Below are positions 1 to 7,604 of a stretch of 64,000 bases of DNA, piece by piece (the first letter of the stretch is position 1; every line of letters starts with the position of its first letter). Below the pieces are notes generated by a model. The model worked only from the letters and a program-made list of their open reading frames with translations. It made no database searches and was not told the DNA's origin. This DNA is from Spongiibacter nanhainus (GTDB lineage Bacteria; Pseudomonadota; Gammaproteobacteria; Pseudomonadales; Spongiibacteraceae). Position numbers and translations under genes: made by a program. The stretch is from assembly GCF_016132545.1 (NCBI RefSeq), contig NZ_CP066167.1, positions 1,949,001 to 2,013,000 on the forward strand, given 5' to 3'.

Positions 1-1
1 G

Positions 2-949
2 GAAGCCTTGCAGGTTCCCCAGGCCGATATTGATCGCATTAAGCGCACCGGCAAGGTCAGCCAAACCATCACCGTAGCCGCGCCACAATCCGGGGTACTG
101 GACAACCTGATGGTGCGAGAAGGCATGTTTGTGAAGCCTGGAATGGAGATGATGTCCATTGGCCAGCTAGAGCATATTTGGGTGATCGGTGAAGTCTTCG
201 AGCGCCAGGCTGTCAGCGTTAAAGAGGGCGATCCGGTGCGCATGAGGCTGGACTACGTGCCGGGTCGGGAATGGACTGGCAAGGTGGATTATATCTATCC
301 GACCCTTAACCCCAAGACCCGCACTGCCCAGGTCAGGGTGCGATTTGATAACAATGACCGCTACCTGAAACCGGGTATGTTTGCCCAGATGGCTATCGAT
401 ACACACCCGTCTGAAGCGGCACTGCTCATCCCCCGGGAGGCGTTGATCCGCACTGGCAGCCAATCCCGGGTGGTGCTGGCACAGGGAGAGGGACGGTTTA
501 AATCCATTGCTGTGAAAGTAGGGCGGGTCGGCGAGGATCAGGTGGAAATTCTGTCCGGTTTGGTGGCGGATGATCGCATTGTGACATCAGCGCAGTTTTT
601 GATCGATTCCGAGTCCAGTAAAAGCTCTGATTTTAAACGCATGGACCACGGCGATATGAAGGTCGAGCCCGATAACACGGCGGAGGTCAGTGGCACTGTC
701 AACCGAGTCGACGTGCAAGCTGGCACCGTGAACATCTCCCGGGGGGCCATAGCGAAGTGGGGTAGACCGGCTTCGACACTGGATTTTGGCGTGGGTCGGG
801 GAGTAGACCTCGACGCATTGTCTGAGGGGGATCGTCTTCGATTTCGCTTTCGGGTCGACAATGGCACCTTCACCGTCGTAGAGGTCTTGGAGCACGGCGC
901 CAGTCTCAGTGACACAGATCAGCGGGCACAGGAGCACAGCCATGATTGA
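2..949 (+). CDS. cusB: CusB-type RND periplasmic adaptor with C-terminal CusF-like domain (5' partial)
   Basis: Periplasmic membrane-fusion subunit of a heavy-metal (Cu/Ag) efflux pump. The frame is open to the window edge, so the N-terminus is missing. The visible part has a lipoyl/barrel-sandwich segment (APQSGVLDNLMVREGMFV), a beta-barrel segment (GRVDYIYPTLNPKTRTAQVR-like) and a membrane-proximal region, as in CusB. After roughly residue 215 a separate domain of about 75 residues resembles CusF, which in E. coli is the periplasmic Cu(I)/Ag(I) chaperone. Its Trp is present (AKWGRPASTLDF), but the Met residues expected in a W-x-x-M-x-M pattern are Ser and Leu here. The stop overlaps the cusA start by 8 bp, so the two are translationally coupled. 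Family assignment is firm; metal specificity is inference. Confidence 0.9.
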   Translation, partial: EALQVPQADIDRIKRTGKVSQTITVAAPQSGVLDNLMVREGMFVKPGMEMMSIGQLEHIWVIGEVFERQAVSVKEGDPVRMRLDYVPGREWTGKVDYIYPTLNPKTRTAQVRVRFDNNDRYLKPGMFAQMAIDTHPSEAALLIPREALIRTGSQSRVVLAQGEGRFKSIAVKVGRVGEDQVEILSGLVADDRIVTSAQFLIDSESSKSSDFKRMDHGDMKVEPDNTAEVSGTVNRVDVQAGTVNISRGAIAKWGRPASTLDFGVGRGVDLDALSEGDRLRFRFRVDNGTFTVVEVLEHGASLSDTDQRAQEHSHD

Positions 950-3900
950 AGCTTTGATCCGCTGGTCGGTCCACAACCGGTTTTTTGTGGTGCTGGTGAC
1001 GCTGATTCTGGTTGGTGTTGGCGGCTGGTCCCTGAAAAACACCCCGGTGGACGCCATACCCGACTTGTCCGATGTGCAGGTCATCATCAAGACCAACTAC
1101 CCCGGCCAGGCACCCCAGGTGGTTGAGGACCAGATTACTTACCCCTTAACCACCGCCATGTTGTCGGTACCCGGGGCGGTAACCGTGCGGGGCTATTCCT
1201 TTTTTGGTGACTCCTACGTCTATGTGATTTTCGACGAGGATACCGACACCTATTGGGCTCGCTCCCGTGTATTGGAGTATCTGTCTCAGGTAGCGCCTAC
1301 CTTACCGACGAACGCCCGGCCGCAACTTGGACCAGACGCCACGGGGGTGGGCTGGATCTATCTCTATGCCCTGGTGGATCGCAGTGGCAAGCACGATATC
1401 AGCCAGCTACGGAGTCTTCAGGACTGGTTCTTAAAATACGAATTGCAGACGGTACCCGGCGTTTCTGAAGTGTCGGCACTGGGCGGCATGGTGAAGCAAT
1501 ACCAGGTCAAGGTGAATCCCGACAAGCTTCGCGCCTTTAACATTCCCCTGTCCCATATTCAGATGGCTATCCAGCGTGGCAACCAAGAGGTCGGGGCCTC
1601 GGTGGTGGAAATGGCCGAAGCCGAGTACATGGTTCGCGCCAGCGGTTATATCCAGAGCATCGACGATCTGGAAACGATCCCTCTGGGCCTGGACGTGAAC
1701 GGCACGCCGCTGTTGCTAAAAGATGTGGCCGATATTGGGCTTGGCCCGCAAATGCGGCGGGGCATTGCTGAACTGAATGGCCAGGGCGAAGTCGTGGGTG
1801 GCATTGTGGTCATGCGATCCGGAGAAAACGCCCAGCAAACCATCAACGGTGTAAAGGCGAAACTTGAATCTTTGAAAGACGGCCTGCCTGAAGGGGTCGA
1901 GGTGGTGACGGTTTACGACCGCTCCAGCCTGATCGAGCGTGCCGTGGACAATCTGTGGCACAAATTGCTGGAGGAATTCATCGTGGTTGCTCTGGTGTGT
2001 GTGGCGTTTCTATTTCATGTTCGCTCCAGTTTGGTGGCCATCGTCAGCCTGCCAGTGGGGATTCTCACCGCCTTTATTGTGATGCATCTACAGGGCCTGA
2101 ACGCCAATATCATGTCCCTCGGGGGAATTGCCATTGCCATTGGCGCGATGATCGACGGCGCCATAGTGATGATCGAGAACATGCATAAGCACATGGAGCG
2201 TACACCGCTGACTCGCGAGAATCGCTGGCAAGTGGTGGCGGACTCCGCTTCGGAAGTGGGGCCAGCTTTATTCTTCAGCTTGTCCATCATTACCGTTAGC
2301 TTTGTGCCGGTTTTTACTCTGGAGGCCCAGGAAGGGAGGATGTTTTCACCCCTGGCCTTTACCAAAACCTATGCCATGGCAGCCAGTGCGGCCTTAGCGG
2401 TGACGCTGGTGCCCGTGCTGATGGGCTATTTTATCCGCGGCCGAGTCCTGCCGGAGGACAGGAATCCCCTCAATCGCCTTCTGACCAGGTCCTATATGCC
2501 GGCCTTAAACACCGTGCTGAACTATCCGAAAGCGACGCTGGTCGTGGCGCTGATGATCACCGCTCTGGGCTTTTGGCCCACAACCCAGATTGGCAGCGAG
2601 TTTATTCCTCCTTTGGATGAAGGGGATTTAATGTATATGCCCACCACCTATCCTGGCTTGTCTATCGGTAAGGCCCGGGAGTTGTTACAACAAACCGACA
2701 AATTGATTGCCACTGTACCGGAGGTGGAAACAGTATTTGGCAAAATCGGCCGGGCCGAAACGGCTACCGACCCGGCACCCTTGACCATGATCGAAACCTT
2801 TATTCAGCTAAAGCCCAGAGATCAATGGCGACAGGACTTGACCACTGAAGCCCTTAAAAAGGAGCTGGATGCCCTGGTCAAATTTCCCGGTCTGACTAAC
2901 GCCTGGGTCATGCCGATCAAAACTCGCATTGACATGTTGGCTACCGGTATCAAAACCCCGGTGGGCATCAAGGTTGCCGGCCCCGACCTTAGCCAGATAG
3001 AAGCCATTGGCAAGCGCCTGGAGCAAGTGTTGAAAGACGTGCCAGGCACGGCGTCTGTGTACTCCGAGCGAGTAGCGGGTGGCCGTTACATTAAGGTGGA
3101 CATCAAGCGGGACAAAGCCGCCCGTTATGGGCTGAATATTGCCGATGTCCAACAGGTAGTGGCCACTGCCATTGGTGGGATGAACGTGACCCAGACGGTC
3201 GAGGGGCTGGAGCGCTACCCGGTGAATTTGCGCTATCCCCAGGACTACCGCGACTCGCCAGAGCAATTGGCCTTGTTGCCCATCGTTACCGACAGCGGCC
3301 AGCGCATTGCATTGGGCGATGTGGCCGAGGTCTATGTCGAGGATGGCCCACCTGCAATAAAAAGCGAAAACGCTCGTCTCAATGGCTGGACCTTTGTGGA
3401 TATCGATGGCGTTGACGTGGGCAGCTACGTCAATAAGGCAATGACGGTGGTGAGTGAGCAGGTCGATCTGCCGCCGGGTTACTCTCTGAATTGGTCGGGC
3501 CAGTACGAGTACATGCTGCGTGCCAAGGAAAAACTCAGCTACGTGGTGCCGCTGACCCTGGCCATAATTGTGGTGTTGCTCTACCTCAACTTCCGCAGTT
3601 TTGCCGAAGTGGCGATGATTATGGGAACCCTGCCGCTGGCGATGGTGGGGGCCATCTGGTTGATGTACGCGCTGGGTTACAATTTTTCGGTGGCCGTGGG
3701 GGTCGGCTTTATTGCGCTGGCCGGTGTTGCCGTGGAAATTGGTGTGATCATGTTGGTCTACCTCAATCAGTCATACCAGCGGATGCTGGCGCTAGCCCGA
3801 CAGCGGGGCAAACAGCCCGATCATCAGGATCTGCGCTCGGCTGTACTGGAAGGGGCTGGCCTGAGGGTGAGGCCAGTGATGATGACTGCCGCCTCCATCA

Positions 3901-4100
3901 TTATCGGTCTGTTGCCGATCATGTTAGGCACTGGCACTGGCTCAGAGGTGATGGGCCGCATTGCCGCGCCGATGGTTGGGGGAATGTTAAGCGCGGTGCT
4001 TCTGACCTTGTTGGTGCTGCCTGCCCTTTACTATTTGTGGAAAGCTCGCAAATCCAGTCTGAATGGTTACCCCTCGGGGCGGCCCGATGATCCGGAATGA
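942..4100 (+). CDS. cusA: CusA-type heavy-metal RND efflux pump
   Basis: Inner-membrane proton-driven pump of the HME-RND family, about 1052 residues, the usual length. The start at 942 is chosen because MIEALIRWSVHNRFF is the canonical CusA N-terminus and GGAG lies just upstream; a longer frame from 909 has no such support. TM4 carries GAMIDGAIVMIEN. The three methionines that form the metal relay in E. coli CusA appear in matching contexts: DLMYMPTTYPG, PLTMIETFIQL and TRIDMLATGIK. This supports monovalent Cu/Ag export rather than Zn/Co/Cd (CzcA). It overlaps cusB by 8 bp; no outer-membrane factor is visible, so that gene is presumably upstream of the window. The 3' end converges on a crotonase 22 bp away. 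Confidence 0.94.
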   Translation: MIEALIRWSVHNRFFVVLVTLILVGVGGWSLKNTPVDAIPDLSDVQVIIKTNYPGQAPQVVEDQITYPLTTAMLSVPGAVTVRGYSFFGDSYVYVIFDEDTDTYWARSRVLEYLSQVAPTLPTNARPQLGPDATGVGWIYLYALVDRSGKHDISQLRSLQDWFLKYELQTVPGVSEVSALGGMVKQYQVKVNPDKLRAFNIPLSHIQMAIQRGNQEVGASVVEMAEAEYMVRASGYIQSIDDLETIPLGLDVNGTPLLLKDVADIGLGPQMRRGIAELNGQGEVVGGIVVMRSGENAQQTINGVKAKLESLKDGLPEGVEVVTVYDRSSLIERAVDNLWHKLLEEFIVVALVCVAFLFHVRSSLVAIVSLPVGILTAFIVMHLQGLNANIMSLGGIAIAIGAMIDGAIVMIENMHKHMERTPLTRENRWQVVADSASEVGPALFFSLSIITVSFVPVFTLEAQEGRMFSPLAFTKTYAMAASAALAVTLVPVLMGYFIRGRVLPEDRNPLNRLLTRSYMPALNTVLNYPKATLVVALMITALGFWPTTQIGSEFIPPLDEGDLMYMPTTYPGLSIGKARELLQQTDKLIATVPEVETVFGKIGRAETATDPAPLTMIETFIQLKPRDQWRQDLTTEALKKELDALVKFPGLTNAWVMPIKTRIDMLATGIKTPVGIKVAGPDLSQIEAIGKRLEQVLKDVPGTASVYSERVAGGRYIKVDIKRDKAARYGLNIADVQQVVATAIGGMNVTQTVEGLERYPVNLRYPQDYRDSPEQLALLPIVTDSGQRIALGDVAEVYVEDGPPAIKSENARLNGWTFVDIDGVDVGSYVNKAMTVVSEQVDLPPGYSLNWSGQYEYMLRAKEKLSYVVPLTLAIIVVLLYLNFRSFAEVAMIMGTLPLAMVGAIWLMYALGYNFSVAVGVGFIALAGVAVEIGVIMLVYLNQSYQRMLALARQRGKQPDHQDLRSAVLEGAGLRVRPVMMTAASIIIGLLPIMLGTGTGSEVMGRIAAPMVGGMLSAVLLTLLVLPALYYLWKARKSSLNGYPSGRPDDPE

Positions 4101-4122
4101 GAGCCGGTGCAGTGAACTAGAT

Positions 4123-4776
4123 TCAGAGGGATGTCCGCATTGCCGCCAGGGATTGCGCCCGGAGATCCCGCTTGTTGGCGGCGTAAGCTGCCTGAGGTAG
4201 CTCGGCAAGCTTCTCCGCCATAGTCTGCGCTGTGGTTAAAAGCTCATCGGGGGCCGCGACCAGGTCGAGAAACCCCGCCGTGACGGCAGATTCCGGGGAG
4301 AGGGGGCTGGACTGAAGCGCGGTGCGGGTTTGATGGCTACTGCTCACTCGGTCGTTGATCAAGGTGAGCAATACTGGGGTGAAGGGCATACTCAGTGCTG
4401 TCTCTGGCAGGGTGATCTGGTAACTCCCGGCGCTACCAATACGGTTGTCTGAAGCCAACAAAATGAAAGCACCCAGGCCAATAGCGTGCCCGCTACAGGC
4501 CGCGATCAATGGCAGCGGGTACTCATAGAGGCGCACCAACATGGCCATGCCTCGCTGTACAAGCCGGGCGGCGGCCTGTTCGTCACCCTGGAGAGCTTTG
4601 AGGTCAAAGCCGGCAGAAAACATTCCCGGCCGCCCAGTGATGATCAAGGCACCGGCGTCCCGCTCGGCATCGTCGAGATACTGATTGAGCTGGTCGATAA
4701 ACGCCTCATTCACAGCGTTAACTTTGCCATCGTCGAAGGCTGCAATGGCGACCTTATTGTTTAATTGGTAAGTCAT
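4123..4776 (-). CDS. Crotonase-family protein (enoyl-CoA hydratase/isomerase-like)
   Basis: About 217 residues, a short member of the crotonase superfamily, which acts on acyl-CoA thioesters. The start at 4776 (MTYQLNNKVA) fits the usual crotonase N-terminus; an in-frame start 66 bases upstream would add 22 unrelated residues. The CoA/oxyanion-hole segments are visible: MFSAGFDLKAL near residue 55 and ACSGHAIGLGAFILLASD near residue 95. The C-terminal helix is shorter than in typical 255-residue hydratases. The Glu pair of classical hydratases is not clearly aligned, so isomerase, hydratase or hydrolase activity are all possible. It is monocistronic, convergent with cusA. Confidence 0.82.
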   Translation of the reverse strand: MTYQLNNKVAIAAFDDGKVNAVNEAFIDQLNQYLDDAERDAGALIITGRPGMFSAGFDLKALQGDEQAAARLVQRGMAMLVRLYEYPLPLIAACSGHAIGLGAFILLASDNRIGSAGSYQITLPETALSMPFTPVLLTLINDRVSSSHQTRTALQSSPLSPESAVTAGFLDLVAAPDELLTTAQTMAEKLAELPQAAYAANKRDLRAQSLAAMRTSL

Positions 4777-4903
4777 AACCAGTGGCACTCTTAATTGGGG
4801 CCGGTAACGGACTGAACCGGCCGAGTTACAGATGATCTTCACCCGGCCAATGTTACAGCGCCGCCATACAAACTACGGGGAGGGCGAGCCCTCCCACAGC
4901 TTG

Positions 4904-6178
4904 CTACTTGGCGGCGTCCAGGGCCTGGCTGATATCGGCCAATATGTCGTCGACATGCTCTATACCGATAGACAGACGCACCATGTCCTGACTGACTCCG
5001 GCATTGGCCAGTTCCTTCTCGTCCAGTTGCCGGTGAGTCGTGGACGCTGGATGACAGGCCAGAGAGCGGGCGTCGCCGATATTGACCAGTCGTAACACCA
5101 GCTCCAGGGCGTCGATAAATCGCGCGCCGGCTTGCTGTCCGCCCTTTATACCAAAGCTAAGAATACCCGAGGCGCGTCCATTCATATAACGCTGGGCGAG
5201 CTGGTGATAGGGGCTTTCCGGCAGGCCAGCGTAATTGACCCAGTTCACCTGGGGGTGATCTCGCAGGAACTCGGCGACTTTTTGCGCGTTGTCGCAGTGG
5301 CGATCCATACGCAGTGGCAGCGTCTCAATGCCCTGCAGTATTAAAAAGGTATTCATGGGACTGAGGGCGGCACCGGTATTGCGCAGTGGCGCGACCCGGG
5401 CTCGTCCAATGAATGCCGCCTCCCCCAGCGCCTCGGTATAAACCACGCCGTGATAGGAAGGGTCCGGCTCGTTGAGCATGGCGAAACGCTTTTTGTGCTC
5501 AGCCCAGGGGAATTGACCAGAATCCACAATAATGCCGGCTACAGAATTGCCGTGGCCGCCCATGTACTTGGTGAGGGAGTGAATCACGATATCGGCGCCG
5601 TGCTCGATGGGCCGCCACAGGTAGGGGGTAGCAACGGTGTTGTCCACCATCAGCGGCACCCCGGCCTGGTGGGCGATTTCGGCCAGTTTGGCAATGTCGA
5701 CAATGTTCCCCGCCGGGTTCCCCACCGACTCACAAAATACCGCTTTAGTGTTTTCGTCAATGGCGTTGGCGATGCCCTCGTAATCGTCGTGATCGACGAA
5801 ACGGGCTTCTATACCACGTCGGGGCAGGCTGTGGGCGAAGAAATTGTAGGTGCCGCCATAGAGTTTACCGGTAGTGACGATGTTGTCGCCGACTTGGCAG
5901 ATAGTCTCCAGGGAGTATTCGATGGCGGCCATACCAGACGCCAGGGCCAGAGCTCCCACACCGCCTTCCATCGCGGCAACGCGTTCTTCCAATACGGCGT
6001 TGGTGGGATTCATGATCCGGGTATAAATATTGCCTGGTACTTTGAGATCGAACAGGTCCGCGCCGTGCTGGGTATCATCAAAGGCATAGGATGTGGTTTG
6101 GTAAATTGGAGTGACAACCGCATTGGTGGTGGGATCAACGTGAAAACCACCACGCACAGCCAAGGTTTCTATTTTCAT
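4904..6178 (-). CDS. metY: O-acetylhomoserine aminocarboxypropyltransferase (MetY)
   Basis: PLP enzyme that makes homocysteine directly from O-acetylhomoserine and sulfide, in the Cys/Met-metabolism family. It is 424 residues, matching MetY (about 425-430) rather than the shorter MetB/MetC. Near the N-terminus is the MetY signature PIYQTTSYAFD; the PLP lysine lies in IHSLTKYMGGHG near residue 205. The C-terminus has ARSLACHPASTTHRQ, typical of the group. The start is preceded by AAGGA at 8-9 bp. It is transcribed divergently from acetate kinase across a 208 bp intergenic region. Confidence 0.93.
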   Translation of the reverse strand: MKIETLAVRGGFHVDPTTNAVVTPIYQTTSYAFDDTQHGADLFDLKVPGNIYTRIMNPTNAVLEERVAAMEGGVGALALASGMAAIEYSLETICQVGDNIVTTGKLYGGTYNFFAHSLPRRGIEARFVDHDDYEGIANAIDENTKAVFCESVGNPAGNIVDIAKLAEIAHQAGVPLMVDNTVATPYLWRPIEHGADIVIHSLTKYMGGHGNSVAGIIVDSGQFPWAEHKKRFAMLNEPDPSYHGVVYTEALGEAAFIGRARVAPLRNTGAALSPMNTFLILQGIETLPLRMDRHCDNAQKVAEFLRDHPQVNWVNYAGLPESPYHQLAQRYMNGRASGILSFGIKGGQQAGARFIDALELVLRLVNIGDARSLACHPASTTHRQLDEKELANAGVSQDMVRLSIGIEHVDDILADISQALDAAK

Positions 6179-6386
6179 AGGGTGTCCTTTCTTATAGTGT
6201 CCTTATTAGTGTCAATGTCGTAGTTAGATGATACTCCCAAAGGCGAATGAGGCGCGAGCTAGTATTCAGAGTTGCGCCGCTGTGGACAGTCACGGCAGCG
6301 TGAATGCACCCTGTTTACACTCAGCCCTTATAAAGCGCACTTAAAGCCAAAAACCTTGAGTTTCTCTTGCTTATGGTCCTTAGCGT

Positions 6387-7559
6387 ATGACGCATTCACA
6401 TTCTGCAGAACCTGCATTGCTGGTTCTCAATCCGGGAAGTTCTTCTATTAAGTGGAGTGTGCACGAACAGACTGAATTAGCCTGTTATCGTGGTTCGGGG
6501 CCGCTTTTTAGCGGCCAATTTAAAGAGGATGCAGAGCAGGGGGCGACGGTCGCTCTTGCAGAGGCCATGGCCCACTGCGATGTATGTTCAGTGGTGATTC
6601 GCTTTGTCCACGGCGGAGCCTTTTACAGCGAGCCCCTACTCGTTGATAACAACAACCTTAAAACGTTGAAGGGGCTAGTGCCCCTGGCACCACTACACAA
6701 CAAGGTCGCTATCGACCTCATTGAGCAACTTCAGTGGGCCCACTCCAACCCATCTTTTTTCAGTCCACCCATTGTTGTCGTCTTCGATACCGAATTTTTC
6801 AATGATCTGCCGAAGGTGGCTCAGGACTATGGATTGCCGGCGTCACTGGTAGAAAAATACCGGCTGCGTCGCTACGGTTTTCATGGCTTTGCCCACCATG
6901 CAATGGTGGATCAGTGGCAAATCTTAAACCCCGGTAAACGGGACTACACCTTGGTAACAGCACAGTTAGGTAGCGGTTGTTCAATGGCGGCAATCAAAGA
7001 CGGCAAACCGGTCGACACCACCATGGGCTTTACGCCTAACGAAGGCTTGCTGATGCGCACTCGCTGTGGAGATCTTGATCCGGGGCTGGTGACCTGGCTC
7101 CAGCGCCAGGAAAACTGGTCCCCCGAGGATACTGACGCGGTGCTGAACAAGCAGTCCGGCTGGTTTGGGGTATCGGGCGGTCACGACAATATGGCGGATT
7201 TGTTCGCCAGTGAGGACGCCAAGAGCCAACGCGCTTTTGAGCTGTTCCGCCATCGCTTTCAGAAAACCCTGGGCAGTTACTACGCGATTCTGGGTGGGCT
7301 TGACGGCGTGGTGCTGAGTGGCGGGATTGCCGAAAACAGCGCTGAGATTTGCCATAAACTGTTATCAGGGCTCGACCATCTGGGAATAGAGCTGCGCCCT
7401 CCAGGTGGGCGCGCTGAGTTGCCGCGACAACTCACCGAGGACACCTCAGCGGTAAAGTGTTGGGCTAGCTTTGCCGACGAAGCCGCCGCTATGCTCAGCG
7501 CTGTCGACAGGCGATTTTACATTAACGATAACCATGAACTTATCCGTCGAGATCGCTAA
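6387..7559 (+). CDS. ackA: Acetate kinase
   Basis: ASKHA-fold kinase that interconverts acetyl phosphate plus ADP with acetate plus ATP. It is 390 residues, near the family length of 400. Motifs: phosphate-1 LLVLNPGSSSIKW at the N-terminus, RRYGFHGFAHH near residue 165 (the usual form is FHGTSH), DTTMGFTPNEGLLMRTRCGDLDPG near 210-235, and SGGIAENS near 312. The catalytic Arg and His positions are kept, but several neighbouring residues differ from textbook AckA. It lies 45 bp upstream of a phosphoketolase-family gene, so the pair plausibly converts phosphoketolase-made acetyl phosphate to ATP. Confidence 0.9.
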   Translation: MTHSHSAEPALLVLNPGSSSIKWSVHEQTELACYRGSGPLFSGQFKEDAEQGATVALAEAMAHCDVCSVVIRFVHGGAFYSEPLLVDNNNLKTLKGLVPLAPLHNKVAIDLIEQLQWAHSNPSFFSPPIVVVFDTEFFNDLPKVAQDYGLPASLVEKYRLRRYGFHGFAHHAMVDQWQILNPGKRDYTLVTAQLGSGCSMAAIKDGKPVDTTMGFTPNEGLLMRTRCGDLDPGLVTWLQRQENWSPEDTDAVLNKQSGWFGVSGGHDNMADLFASEDAKSQRAFELFRHRFQKTLGSYYAILGGLDGVVLSGGIAENSAEICHKLLSGLDHLGIELRPPGGRAELPRQLTEDTSAVKCWASFADEAAAMLSAVDRRFYINDNHELIRRDR

Positions 7560-7604
7560 CGGCCAAAGGCGTTTATTGATCAGTACAGCCATGAGGATGT
7601 TGGG

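Noticed and set aside
3491-4090. 199-codon frame inside cusA
   Set aside because: Out-of-frame shadow of CusA, which is fully conserved across this stretch.
5450-6223. 257-codon + strand frame opposite metY
   Set aside because: Antisense shadow of a high-confidence PLP enzyme gene; no independent motif.
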